Origin: Lepidonotus clava | Taxonomy: Eukaryota; Annelida; Polychaeta; Phyllodocida; Polynoidae | NCBI GenBank assembly: GCA_936440205.1 | Contig: OW387150.1 | Location: forward strand, 16,280,152 to 16,344,151 | Length of the DNA: 64,000 nucleotides | Direction: 5' to 3' | Shown: one piece after another, positions 42,822-56,169 of the stretch | How the letters are laid out: every line of letters starts with the position of its first letter | Position numbering within the stretch: the stretch's first letter is position 1 | The notes under the pieces: generated by a model | What the model was told of the DNA's origin: nothing | The model's database searches: none | Seen by the model: only the letters and a program-made list of their open reading frames with translations | Translations under genes and position numbers: made by a program

Positions 42822-45800
42822 GTAAGTGATTTTTTGTGTGTTGCACCTCGCACCTCGAGGTTCATTATTGGCACAGTTATCGCATAAAGACAAGAATAAT
42901 TAACCCGGGGGACGTTATGATCATAACTCTAGGATGAGAACAATAGACAACACCTCTCCCACCCATATTGAAAGCTGTTCCCAAAGAATGAAGGTTTTTT
43001 ACGACCTCCGACCAAAAGTGCTTAATACGTAAGAGATACCAAACTATCACAATGGAGGGTAAGCAACATCTATGCATCAGGTAACATAAACATAAAGGTT
43101 CTATTATCTCCCTTGTTGTTTTGAAACGATAGATATACATTCCATTACGAGTTAAATGTAATTAGCTAGTAATAATGAAATAGTAATTACATTTTTTATT
43201 TCCCTTAGCCGTACTCCTACTGAAGCCTAGAAGTATATAGATGTATATAAGAGTGTCATGTTGACGTTTTCGAGATGCGTTTGAGTTGCTTAAGCTAACA
43301 CAATTCTGTAACCTTCAGAAGACCTTGGAAAGAGTTCGGTTAAAACTCAGTCTACCTTTGATTACTTATCTTATATTGTAGCACAGCATGGGGTGCTTTA
43401 GTTGGATTATTACTGTCAGAATGGTTTTCCAACGAATAGGTTTCTAGAGTACTAATGAAGAAATATATCCATCGACTCCAAGGGCCAACAATATTGTCAG
43501 TGTCTGAAGTCCACGTTTTTTGTTGGGGTAATTTTCTGGCCCTTAAGGCACCGACATAATCATTCACCTCATTGGTATCCGTCACTTTGTCTTTAATGGC
43601 AAATTATGTAAGATACAACGTATTACTTCGATGATATTGCCTTTAAAATTCATAAATACGAAATGCATGTATTTCAGTCTAAAGTAAATTATTCATAGCA
43701 CAATCACCTAGGGGTAAAGCCATAATCTCAACACCCATGAGGTGGTTGCTGACATAGGTCTTCATGTCTAGTATCACTCATAGTTTTAGGATACCCAAAG
43801 AAGTAAATTAGGGTATCTCCCTTGCTAAACAATATGGAGGGTAGTTCCTGTATACACCCGAGGCCAGTTTCACAATTTGCTTGTTTTTTTTTCTTGGAAT
43901 TTAGACATGCTGAAGTTTGATATAAACCCCCAATACACAGGGAGATTATGTTTATGTTATCCATCATTTCCCTCCTTAAATGTATGACATATCAAATTAA
44001 ATATGTCTTACTTCCTATATAGTTCCGGTAAAGGACATTCACTTCCGGTCCTTCTGATGGATACCCTAATAAGCCGTATAGGAGGAGATTTGGTAAGCCG
44101 AACCCAAAGCACCACAATCTATTTCACATGTCAGCGACCAATTTCCAATTTTCTCAGTTTAAGGTAGTTTGTGAATTTGTGAACTTCAGCAAATTTATTT
44201 CTCAAGTGCAACGCTGGCAACTGTTTCAACGCATTCTCTGTACTAGGACCTGGATCTATCTGGGTTATTTTTCATCAAGTACACGTGCTTCACAGATCTA
44301 GTGATCCAACTGCTAACCCGAATAGTTTCTTCTATCAAAGGTTTCATTGGTCTCGTTGTTGAAAACCTACTAGTAACAAACCTACCCACCGAATGAGTTA
44401 GAATCTTGGCAATGACAAATTTGAATGAAAGCCATAGATCATACTGCATATCATTTGAAAGGCAATCTAATGTCATTGTGAATGTCATATACTTATGACG
44501 CGCAGTTTTCTTTCGGTGGAAAGTTATAGAATTACGAGCAACCTCATACAGGTCATTAATATACAGAATTAGATTTTTACGATTACTTTGACGTTCAGAG
44601 GTCAAGACTTTTTTTTCGAAATTTCCATGCACCAAAAATTTGAGAGACTGACATCTGAAAACGAAACAAATTGTATGAACTATTTTGAACACCATTTCTT
44701 CTATGCTAATTCAGAAAGAAAACATCTCCTGTAAATTGAATAATAATCGAACCATGGCTCACCGATGTTTTACGTTAACCCAATGGGTTCTTTCCGTGCG
44801 TCTACCAAGCCACGCGGACGGAGTGTCAATCGACCCGTCGTCGGTACCGTGGCATTTTCATAAGGCTAAAGCAGGGGCCCGCTTAAGTTGTGGCCTTTTT
44901 CCGTGGACGACATTCCTGGCGATAATGAAGAGAATTAACTGGCGGGCGTCAGTCGTCAAAGACTTGATGCTGTTAATCTGAGGCGAGGTTTGGTAGCACC
45001 CAGGCCTGCAGTCAGCTGGGATTACCTCCCGCTGCAGCTGGCAATTAGCTGTATTCCTCTCATTATCCCACTAGCTCCACCCAGCGGCCTATTCCCTTAA
45101 CGAGAAGAAACAAAGATAGCTCGGGCCGCCGAGTTAAACTGAGCAGCTCGCGACTTCTGACTCTCCCACCTCTTGGAGCTGCTTTTTACCAGACGGAGGG
45201 GGAGTAGGGGATGTTTTGATTTGGGAGTTTATGAAAAAAAGGTGTGTTGATTGGCATTTGACGAGGCCCCAGAAAAAGCAGGTTTTAAGAACGAGGTCCC
45301 TAGACCTGGATGGATTGGGACTTGGAAAAGTTCACACAAACACTTAGCACGGACGGGGCCTGGGTGGCATATTAATGGGGTCAAAGGTCATAAAAAGTAC
45401 TATAGTTTTTTTTCAATGTTTTGCCTGTCTAAAATGATTAACATTCCCCATGCAGCCCGACCGTTTTAAATGAAACCTTCACAGCCCGTGCTATCACTCA
45501 ACCTAGAATATCGTAGTCGTAACTCTACACGGCTTTCAATATAGCGACACTGACAGCAAGTAGAATCCTACATTCTTCTGTCAGTTTCTCTTGGTTATCC
45601 TCAGAAACTTAATATAATTATGGAAGTCTGATATAAAATACAAATAACACTGTGCCTATTCCTCTTGTCTGGCATAGAAGGAGAGGACGGAATATTGTTT
45701 CGAGCACAAAGCTTTTAGTCCCAAATCTTCCTAGTCAGTGACTGTCAAGAGAAGGGATTGAATCGTCATTCAGAGCAAGCCAGCCGTTTTTATTACCCCC

Positions 45801-47540
45801 ATTTGAAAGATAGAAATCCCCTTGTCTGACTACATGAAAGGGAATACTTAGTCTGCAGTCGCTGATAAAAATTGTTCTCGTTTTTATTCTTTTCTACACA
45901 GGATTCATCTCCGAGAAGTAAAGCCAATCTTATAACACTGGAGGTGTTCTTAAAGCACCTCAGTGGAGGGTAGCTCCTGTGTGAGATCCCCAGACGTGTG
46001 GCAGGTTGACTGGGTACATGGTATATCACAGGGAGTCCCTATTGATTCCTCCAGGGTCCGTTTTCGGTCTCCAGAGTGTCAGAATAAGAGGTGCCACGAG
46101 TGTCAAAATAAATGCTGTCACATAGTCAAAGTGTATCTATATTAGTGTCAATGTGAAAGAGAGAAATAGCGAGGGGTACTAGTGGCGTTCCTTATTCTGT
46201 ATTCAACAATTCTGTATTCCGTTCAATCTCTTTTCTTTGCGTATGACATAAAACTATGTACATCGGTTTTTGGTGTTCTAATAGAAAACGGTTTACCTCT
46301 GTCCCCAATGAGTTTTACATTCTCCATAAATTGATGTACACTTTTTCAAAACATTTGATCTGTCCCTGACATGGCCACCTACATGACATTTTTCCAAAAG
46401 TAGTGTTGCTTCAGTTAACATTATGATTTATAAGGATCATATAGGCTAATCCTTCAAAGTGATTCAAATAGATTTTGTCTCCTGTTGGTTATCTTATATA
46501 CAATTTGATTAATAAAGTTATTTTATACATCAGAAGTATTGTAAGACCATGAATTACTGGATGTATGCAAATGCACATAACAAACATCGCCAATCATGTA
46601 CTGCCGCATATTTATTTTGACATTTTTTTCCCTCATATGGCGCCCCACTTCGGAGAGATGGGTTCACCTGGCCAGCAGTCCGAGTTGCACCAAAAGGGGG
46701 CAGATCCTTTTAGGTAGAAAAAAACAGCTAATGACCTTGATTGGTCATTGAGTGGTCATTCGGCCCTGCTGGTAATGACCACAACCCTGTGTGGCCGCCC
46801 CATCAGGGCTGGCCTATTGGCAGCATTACTATCATAATGCACATAATGCACTCATTATTCCCAACCAAACAGGCTTTGGCTTCCTTACCCAAAAAACCTA
46901 CTGCCCGGCATGAAAGGCGGGCGACTCTACCTTTAAAGATCTTTTCTCTCTCTGAAATGGTGATATGTAGAGGGCCAGGCTTCAGCAAAGGCGAATACTT
47001 TGGTCTAATAGAAGCCGTTTTATGTCCAAGGTTAGCATATCAAAAGGCTGGGCCTTTATGAATAGCGCTTATATACGGCAATTCAGTGACAATGATACAG
47101 TTATATTTATCGCGAATAGCCCAGAGAAATATGGAATTTAACACTTAGTTCCAGTAATTTTTGTGTCCTAAGTAATCATTTTCCCTTTCAGTGGAACCAA
47201 CAGATTATATTCTTTCTATAAAGTTTCCCAAAATATGACTTTGAAATGAAATTGGTACAATCCTCAGATCATTCCTAATCCAATATCATGACTTTAAATA
47301 TACGATTTCCCGGACGTTAAATCTGTTCTTTGAGCGGAAATCAAAACCTTTATTTTAAACATTGAGGCGAGGACATGCCTCTTTTTATTCTGCCTTTGGG
47401 CCATATCTATTCAATAGAAAAACCCTGTCAGAATAAGTGCCCTACTTTTTTCCACAAATCGTTAACAAGCTCTTATAATATAGAGAAATCGATACATAGT
47501 GGTCCAAGTACTCAGCCCATCTAAAGGGTACAAATGTGAC
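42822..47540. other. Host DNA, no gene identified
   Basis: Mostly AT-rich. ORFs at 44243-44695 (minus) and 44685-44981 (plus) do not resemble known proteins. A GC-richer patch at 44990-45200 with GAGCAGCTC may be regulatory. A CTCF-like word CCAAAAGGGGGCAG lies at 46690-46703. Confidence 0.35.
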
Positions 47541-47548
47541 ACCTCAGC

Positions 47549-47644
47549 ATGTTATTAGTCCTTTTGTTCTCCTTCCCACTAGCTGCAGCTCACCATTCAG
47601 GCCAGGAGAACCACACCAGCCTCTTTACACAAACACCCAGCCAG
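47549..47644 (+). CDS. Candidate signal-peptide exon (weak)
   Basis: An ATG opens a frame whose first 14 residues are MLLVLLFSFPLAAA, a good secretion signal, followed by HHSGQ, a plausible cleavage zone. After 32 codons the sequence CCAG|GTAAAT gives a reasonable splice donor in phase 0, so this could be the first exon of a secreted host protein. The frame also stays open to 47785 without splicing, giving 78 residues. I recognise no family. The hydrophobic start could be chance, since no second exon was found. Confidence 0.22.
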
Positions 47645-47805
47645 GTAAATGTTAACCTTACCACGACCACCAGGCAGGGTATGGATTGTCCACCAGTGCC
47701 TATTGAATCACCCCACATGTCAATTCACATCCTACCTGGTGGACCCTTTGGTGGTCAGTGCCAAATGACCAGTGGCACTGAGTGACCATCACACACCTGT
47801 ACCAC

Positions 47806-49661
47806 CCCAGGTAATAGTTAGCTTGGACATTTCCCACGCCTCTATAGTGCCAGGGCTTGACCACACCCATACATTCATGTATTTCAGAAGTTTAATTTAT
47901 ATTTCTAAGCTTTTAAAAGTATTTCAAAATTGTGAGTTTTATTCTAATGGAATATGTGTACTAGTGTGTCAGATTGTATTTCCGTTCCAATTGCACAAAT
48001 CTTATGATTCCGTTTATATCCGAATGGCGATTGATAATGTAAAATTATAAACACTGTTACTGATATACCTCAAACCAAATAAAACTATGACTGCTCTATA
48101 TAACGCATGTCACATCCATATCCTACGTAAACCAGAACACGTTTGTATATAAAATGATGGCAGAGACTCCTAGAGGGTCTCTCTATACAGGGAATTAGCC
48201 TAGGTCTTCGTCCAGCCTATCCCTCTTATTGGCCCTTAGACTGCATACAACTTTCACCCCTCTACCCTCCACATACAGACAGAAGACATAGCCCTAGGTG
48301 ATAATTGCAGTCTAGCAGTCGGCCCAGGAGGCATATCAATAAACCTAGGCGTCTTACTTTTTCCCCCTTTCCCCCAACTAGACTACTGTTATACCGTTGC
48401 GCCTATAGGTAGGCCCTCTAGACCTTTTTCATTAGTGTGGAGCCCTGATAGGGTAATAAGTCCAAACCGATGCGTTAGGATGTGGCTTTCGATGGGTCCT
48501 TGCAGGCCTTGCATTATCTTATTTTAAAATCAGGACTTCTATGAGACTGTTCACCTGCGCAGACTCGACAAAAAGGTGTTCATATATTGCTTTTCTCATG
48601 GATTTACAAAGAAAGGTCCAACCTTAGGTATTAGACTAGCTTACATAGGGTTATAAAGGGAACATAATTTCCATGTAGGTTATGTTACGACCTTCGTAAG
48701 TTAATATATATGTCAGGAAAACAATTCTTTGTACGAACATATTTCACAAAATGGGAAACAATTCAGTTCATCCTGTACTACATAACCCTATCCTAGGTGT
48801 GCCGATTAGAGTCAATGAATAGGGCCAGGTGTAAGCTACATACGGTATGGAATAAGGTAATAACATACCTCTTGTGTTCAGAAACTCACAGGCCCAGTTT
48901 ATGAAACAAATATAGGATATTGCCCTATAGCCGCGTACCTGGCAAAGGCAATTGGCCAGTAAGGGTGTGTTTCTCCAGACTCATTGCCCTTTAGGATTAT
49001 GAATATTACCTTTCTCTCAAACGGTAGTACACTGGAATAAAGAAAGGGGATCGTCTTGTGGCAATCACATATTATACAACTCCTCATTTCTGATATAAAT
49101 GAGAAATACGAAAACTGCTAAAAGGACATCAGATTAAATTCTTTGATCATTGCAATTTGAGCAACAGAACTGTGATTGGATATATCAGATAACGTTCGTC
49201 ATCTAAAAGCCTCTATGGTGTAATATAGGTACAGGTAAACAATTCCTCATATTCGTAGGAGGATCTTAAGCGAATACCAACAACAGTATTGCTGTTGTTG
49301 GATCTTTAAAGGTAGAGTATGTGTATACATTCTATTTATACTTGAACATGAAATGAAACACGCCCATTAACCGTGTAGGCATTTTGACTCAATTTCAAGA
49401 CCCATCCAGCCTTAGCATCTAAAACGCTTCAAACATTTATTAAACTCTTCCCCTCTCCACTCCCCTTTGTGATTGCATAATTAGTCGACGCCATTTTAAA
49501 ATGTCCTCTATTCGATTTCCCAATGTACTGATGACCATTCTTTATACAGCCTCATTAGAAATATGATTTCGAATAAAGAACAGTAGTGCTAGTGATCCTA
49601 TATTCTCTTGACAACTCTATTGTATTTTCATCATACATGTGATGCATGCAAGTGCATGCAA
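47806..49661. other. Host DNA, no gene seen
   Basis: AT-rich with short random ORFs only. Confidence 0.4.
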
Positions 49662-49788
49662 CAGTGATGGATCCAGGTTTATGAAAAAAGGGTGGGCGCG
49701 CTATTGGGAAAAAAAATCTGCCTTAATGACTTTTTGGCAGAATTTTACATTAAAAAAGTCTAAAATCCCCTCTCTAAATCCGCCACTG
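49662..49788. mobile_element. hAT-like MITE remnant, 127 bp
   Basis: The left end CAGTGATGGATCCAGG and the right end, read inverted, CAGTGGCGGATTTAG match each other and the CAGTGGCGGATCCAG-type ends of hAT elements. No 8-bp duplication remains. Confidence 0.4.
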
Positions 49789-52700
49789 TGAAATATCCTC
49801 ACTGACATTTACCCTTTTATCCTTGCAAATTCTTTCCACGTCATATTTGTATTGGCGATTCTTCGCAGTTAGCATTATCACCATGCATGTGTAATTGTTT
49901 ATTAGGACACCTAATTAGGTTAGGTTTCCACAGCCACTTCCCACTTCATTCAGGTGTCACTGCACTCTTTAAAGTACCAGTAACGATTTGTCCTCCATCC
50001 AGGTGTAATAATATCTTCACTACCAGTCAGTTGCTTCAGGTTAATGCCCTGGAGACAGCAGCGCCTCCATCGACAAGTGCACTAATTAGACGTAATTCCC
50101 GAGGAAATTAGAGAAACCCAAACACGGAATATCAATGAATATCTAAGTGTAAATTGATACACGATGGAATCAGAGAATTCTTCTGCCATTCGTCCAGGGT
50201 TGTGGACTTGAAGGATGAAATCACTGATAACCAAAATCGTGCTCGGTTGTTTACACTAACAATTTCTTGATTTTTATTATAGTGCATTCTTTGAACAACG
50301 TTATTTGTCTCGATGTTGTGCCTATTGTGTTTTTATGTGAGGTCGGTTTAATTTGATTGTGACAATTTTAACAGAAAAGTCATTGGTGGAATGATTATAT
50401 TTCTTTTTTTCATCCATCTACAACATGTGTATATTTTATACACGTAATCCTCACAAAGTTTTGCTTAAATTTGATCTCGATTTAAAACAAAAGGGGGTGC
50501 CAAGATTAGTAAATTGGCACTTCACACTATTTAAGATATTGATCAACATATTAGACGCAATAAAGGTAATAACTGCCCTCGTATGCTATAAGCGAAGGTC
50601 TAATAATAAATGTTAGAGGCCATTCGAGATCCAGCGAAACATCTATCCAAACTATGCATCACTAGTGTACTTAGCCTGACATTTGTCGAAGAATGTCGTC
50701 ATTGCAGTACAAACGATAGTAATTTGAACCGTTTGCTAGATTCAGTCTAGACAAATCCATTTACAACAGAACTTTTAACTAAAACTTAAAACCTAAACAG
50801 ATGCATACTTGATTAATATTCCTGTCTGTCTCTGATGCCTGACACCTGCCCAGTGTTTCCACTCCCCACCACACAAAGCTCCCAACGCCATAACATGAAA
50901 CCAGTTGATGTGTTGGGGCCCACTCCTTAACATGGGCGCACATTTCAGAGGTTTATTTATGGTGCAGCTGCTTTGATTTCTTACGGCCCAGCATTTCCTA
51001 TCCTGCGATTGTTATCAAAATCACTGTCAGGCGCGGCTTGGATATCAAGCCGTCAATGCGAGCCCCCGGCTGATGCCGACAGATCTGTCTAAATTGCTAT
51101 CATCCTTTAAATTCATGTTCTATATTAACCCATTCTCCTTTACGTGTAGTCGCGGTTTTATACACTGTGGACGGGCACCTTTATAGTTTGCGCCCGCTGT
51201 TTAAACTGACATTACTTCATTTTAGAACGACTGTCGGAGACAAATACTCGGATAGTTCAATTTCATTAGTTTAGACATAATGTACCTTATAACGGTGTCG
51301 TCCAATAATGATCCCATGACCCATTTGCAATAGGCAAGTTGATATAATTTCTTCAGCATGATATGCACCTATCCAAAGTTGGGGATGTCTGGGGAGGGGC
51401 ACTATCCACTCTAGATGAGACACACCTAATATAACCCAACTTATAATCCCATTAATTATTCCAGAGGATTTGAGAGATTCTTCTCAAAGAAATACGTACT
51501 TAGGATTATATTACCATTAGTATGTTTTTATCATACATAATATTCATGAAGGTTTCACAATTATAGAAGATTAAACAATGTCTGCATCTTCCCACTTAGG
51601 GTATTTTTTCATCGATGTTAATCTTCAGGAATAGTGATCAAATAATAATGTCCCATGGGTAGAAGACACCTGACTAAGTCAGGTCTCAAAAGCAGGTGTT
51701 TCAAAGCCAGACGCTGAGGATTACCTCCCTGCTTACTGGAGAAAATTCGACGTTTTTTTTATTGTATTCTTTTTGCAACATCTCAATTCTATCTGTAATC
51801 TCGACCTCGCTAACAATTTCAGAAAGACCGTCATTTCCTCTGTAAAAGGAAGCATTAATGCGCCCTTTTCGGAACACACTGTTAGAAATATGGGGAGATG
51901 GCCTCTAAATAATTCTTACTTTAAAACGACCACACCGAATACGGAACACTGTGGGTCCATAAAAGACATAGGGATGAGAGATTTACTTCTTTGTTATGAA
52001 TCATTTATCGCATATTCTTTTCCTCGGGATAAATAACTCTTTTGTTATGGTAAAGATCATAAAGACTTTATGAGATGACGCACGGGCTATACGAATGACT
52101 ACGTATACGAGATGTCTGTATCAAACTAGTTGAAGAACAAAACAATGTTATAACGTACATGCAACAGAGAGTCGGTTATGTAGCTGCAACCTTATTGTAC
52201 TATAACTTCTGCAATTCAAAGTCAAAACAATAGCTCAATTACCTCGCACGAAGAGGTCAATGGTCATGAAAACACACCTACTTATCTAAATACAACTCAC
52301 AGTAACGACTACATTATAATTATAATTATGTTAACAATTTCAGCCGACTGGGCGAGATATCGCAGTGTTCATGAGCTATAAGACAAACAATGTCATAAAG
52401 TCGCTGCTGTCACTATACTTCTATCCCTATGCGCCATGTTTATTTTAAGTTGTATGGCCATGTTCCTTTGGTTATATGAAACCAAGGTACTCCATCCCAT
52501 GCCGTATGATGACGTGAAACAATATGACAGTGTCACCATGCAAACCACAAGCGCCTAGAAAAATTAATACGCAGTCAATTGCGGATCCATGATTTATAAA
52601 AGGTTGGAAATGGAAGGAGGTCTGCACGTAGGTTAAAATACAACTACACCTGTGCATTTGTATGCACTGCTTTTCCCCCACCAAGGTAGGTGAGGGGGGA

Positions 52701-53810
52701 GCTTCAGTCAGGTGGGTACAGTCACGACACACCTTGATACCTATGGGCAACCCCTCCTGGAAGGGAAAATGCATCTTTTCAAAACTTTACACATAATTAT
52801 TTTCATCGGAATATCAGACTGTAAACTTTTTCAACTTAATTACATCTTGAATGGCAGCGAAGCTCTAGACATGGTTCAATATCATAAGTGCTCAATGCAT
52901 ATAATTTATATGCAACCATATCCCGGCTCCTCCTATACTTAATGACACACTTGAGGAAGGCTTCCCGTCCCCAGAATGCACGTCTCGCAAGATCCCAACT
53001 CTCGTGCCAGTGATCACGTGATCTGGCGGGAAATCACGGGATCCCACCAGGAGGCGCTGGAGGTGGTAGTCGGGGTCACCAGGGTGATCTTTTAAGGTCT
53101 CACGTCACCATTTCAGCGCCATCCGCCTCGGCCAACGTCGATGGGCTCAAGGCTGATCCCACAGATAGATCCCTGCCTAGACTTGTACACGACTCTTTGC
53201 TGGCGATTTTATTAGGTGGTGGTTTGATAGTTCGCTATCGAGGGGCTGTGTTTATTTGACCCCTTGTTTTGTTATTATGAAGAAATGAATGTTAATCAGT
53301 CAGAAATTGCACTTGGTTTAGAGAAAGATGCTCTATCCTAGAAGCTTTTCTGATCCTTGTCACGTTTCATATGGTACCTTTGTCGATAAAACTTTGCAGC
53401 TACCCCCGAAATATACCAATCAATGCATCTCGTTAAGGATTGAGAATATTAGATCTACATTTTCCTTCCTGTATACATTTTAATTGTTTCTATGCAATTA
53501 TATTAATATCAATGGTAGAATATACAATCCACAAAGACCTGTGCAAATCTAAGTCTTTATCGTCTTGGCTACTTTAGGTGTTAGACCCTATACTGAGTGT
53601 TAGCGAGGTCTGCACTGGGCACGTGACCACTTATCTCAGGACCGTCCAATCATAGCACCGTTAGCTCTCACCTTTACTTTTACTCAAATTTCTGCTAAAG
53701 AGTAAAATTGGAAAGGTTGTACGATTAGAAAAGAATGTGTTTTGGCGTACTCTATGGAGTTCCTAAAAAACTACTATATATCATATTGACCTACGTAATA
53801 CCATCTCAAG
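49789..53810. other. Host DNA, no gene seen
   Basis: AT-rich. A less AT-rich patch at 50860-51120 has an E-box CAGCTG next to CTTTGAT and TTTATGG words and might be an enhancer. A palindrome GATCACGTGATC lies near 53014. No coding sequence was recognised. Confidence 0.35.
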
Positions 53811-54138
53811 TCTCTGTGTGTGTCTGTGTGTGTGTCTGTGTGTGTGTGTGTGTCTGTGTGTGTGTTTGTGTGTGTGTCTCTGTGTGTGTGTGTTTGTGTG
53901 TGTTTGTGTGTGTGTGTTTGTGTGTGTGTCTGTGTGTTTGTGTGTGTGTCTGTGTGTGTGTGTGTGTTTGTGTGTGTGTTTGTATGTTTGTGTATGTGTG
54001 TCTGTGTGTGTGTTTGTGTGTGTGTCTGTGTGTGTGTCTGTGTGTGTTTGTGTGTGTGTCTGTGTGTGTGTGTTTGTGTGTGTGTGTTTGTATGTTTGTG
54101 TATGTGTGTCTGTGTGTGTGTGTCTGTGTGTGTGTGTT

Positions 54139-54169
<31 letters not shown>

Positions 54170-54276
54170 TTGTGTGTGTGTGTTTGTGTGTGTTTGTGTG
54201 TGTGTTTGTGTGTGTGTTTGTGTGTGTGTGTGTTTGTGTGTGTTTGTGTGTGTTTGTGTGTGTTTGTGTGTGTGTT

Positions 54277-54307
<31 letters not shown>

Positions 54308-54349
54308 CTGTGTGTTTGTGTCTGTGTGTGTGTCTGTGTGTGTCTGTGT
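53811..54349 (+). repeat. TG microsatellite, about 540 bp, with TTTG and TCTG interruptions
   Basis: Almost pure TG repeats broken regularly by TGTTTG and TGTCTG variants. Open frames of Cys/Val repeats through it on all plus frames are by-products of the repeat. Confidence 0.97.
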
Positions 54350-55842
54350 ACGAGTGCCGTACAGATATAATGATTTTATTCCAGAAACAAAGAAATCTAC
54401 ATATTTACAAAGTAGGATTCTTTATATTTCTCAAGGTGCCCATTCGTAACTATCTGATACATACAGTAAAGTAGCAGGCCTTGGGGCTGAGCGTACGTAT
54501 ATTTCCCTCCAGGGTACTGCAAAGATAATTAAATTGCTTCGGAACCCATTGTTCTAACAATGTAGGCAATTAACACGGGCTATCAAAAACCATAAGAGAC
54601 TGTGCAGCTGCCATAATTGTTGGCAATGGGGAATATGTCAGTATCAGTGAAGGAAGTATGTATCAGTGAAAGCCATCATCACCTCTTTATACTTATTGGT
54701 TGGTTCCCAGAAATCCAGTCCCCTAACGGCAATTACAGCCATATCACCGAACTTAATAAAAGTAAATGTAACTAGGGAAGGTCATTGCAAGCTGCAGAGA
54801 ATCAAGAAGTGAAATGGAATTTCAGGCCGCATTGTATTCATAAAGTAAAGTAAACATTCCAAGACATCCATTATGAAATCCAGGCATTCCTACTCATGCC
54901 GCACATTAACTTTTCTATCAAATGGATATTTATATAGACCTACACAAGATCCTATTACATTATGTATGATGACATTAACCTTGGAAGCAACCTCACTGGA
55001 GACATGTTTTGCACTCTCAGGACATTATTCTGTAACGTCATTCGTTACCGGACATTATTAAGGAAGTTACAAAGTATCTAATTGCGACGTCTTCACGGGT
55101 GATACAGACCCTTTAACTTTATAGATACATATAATACTCATCTACAATAGGATAAAGATATCAGATTGAATATATGTGTATATCCGATAGAGAATTATTA
55201 ATTGCAAACAAAGATAGTGAATAAAAAATATGTTTAACAATTTTCCCCGTTGGATGACACAATTCTGTCACAAGCTCAAATTCAGTTATATATCAAACAA
55301 TTTTGACTTTATACCAGTTCTAAACCGACTTCATCTAGCGAAAAAAGATGGAAGCCATATCAGAGAGATTTGTTGCAGTGCAGATCACAGCATTCTGGCT
55401 GTTTGGAAACCATACTCTGGGCTTTTAGTATGTTTGGTCCGGCCAGCAATGCGATCCAACCGCTGTAAATTGACCCTAGCCCTGGGATCTCTCCTGTTTC
55501 ATGGACCTTTCCTCTTGTTTCTCCCGTTTGCACATTGTATTGCAGGCCGGTGGGGGCACCAAGTAGGCTCCGGGGAGAGCCAGGGGACGTGCGAACCAAT
55601 GCAAACACATCATTGGCCATATTTATGCCCTCTTTTTGCAGATAGCATCAATATTTCTGGCGTTGCCCTAGGTGTGTTTTGTCTGGTGTAAGTTTGTTCA
55701 ATATTTTATTGTGTTTTCCTAAGGATGTGTTTGTATTTGAAAGGATATATGTAAATGTATGGGCTCTAAATAACCATATAATCTCTGAATGTGGTAAATA
55801 ATTTAGATCTGGAAGAAATGGGCTAATGTTGTGTCATGTGGG
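54350..55842. other. Host DNA, no gene seen
   Basis: AT-rich. The ORF at 55230-55691 (plus) contains a hydrophobic stretch but overlaps an ORF on the other strand and matches nothing known. Confidence 0.35.
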
Positions 55843-56169
55843 ACCTGTGGCCCGTTGCACAAACACATTTCGTAACAGCACAGTAACAGTTCAAGGATAA
55901 CTTTAAGAATGGTTGTGCTACAGCACAAGGTTGTGCTATTATGAACCCCTTATATCTCTGCTTCTACTGGATCAAATTAAGTTCTGTAAATTGATGTAAA
56001 AAGGGAAAACAATGTAAAAAATTCCTGTAAAGATTACAGCTCATTCCAATCATTCTAAGTAGTTTTTTAGTGTCAAAATGTGTGTCGTTATGACCAAAGT
56101 AACAACAAACTTTTGCGCTATTTTGATATTTTCGTTGTTACGAAACTCATTGTGCAACGGGCCACAGGT
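55843..56169. mobile_element. MITE, 327 bp, with long inverted ends
   Basis: Both ends read ACCTGTGGCCCGTTGCACAA inward, with similarity continuing to TTTCGTAAC, about 34 bp in all. The interior is AT-rich without an ORF. No target duplication could be assigned. It is plausibly a non-autonomous DNA transposon. Confidence 0.65.

Noticed and set aside
44243-44981. Two ORFs of 98-150 codons as host genes
   Set aside because: No recognisable domain, no splice or promoter context; length is within chance for the region.
53735-54474. Long Cys/Val-repeat ORFs in all plus frames
   Set aside because: They are translations of the TG microsatellite and have no protein features.
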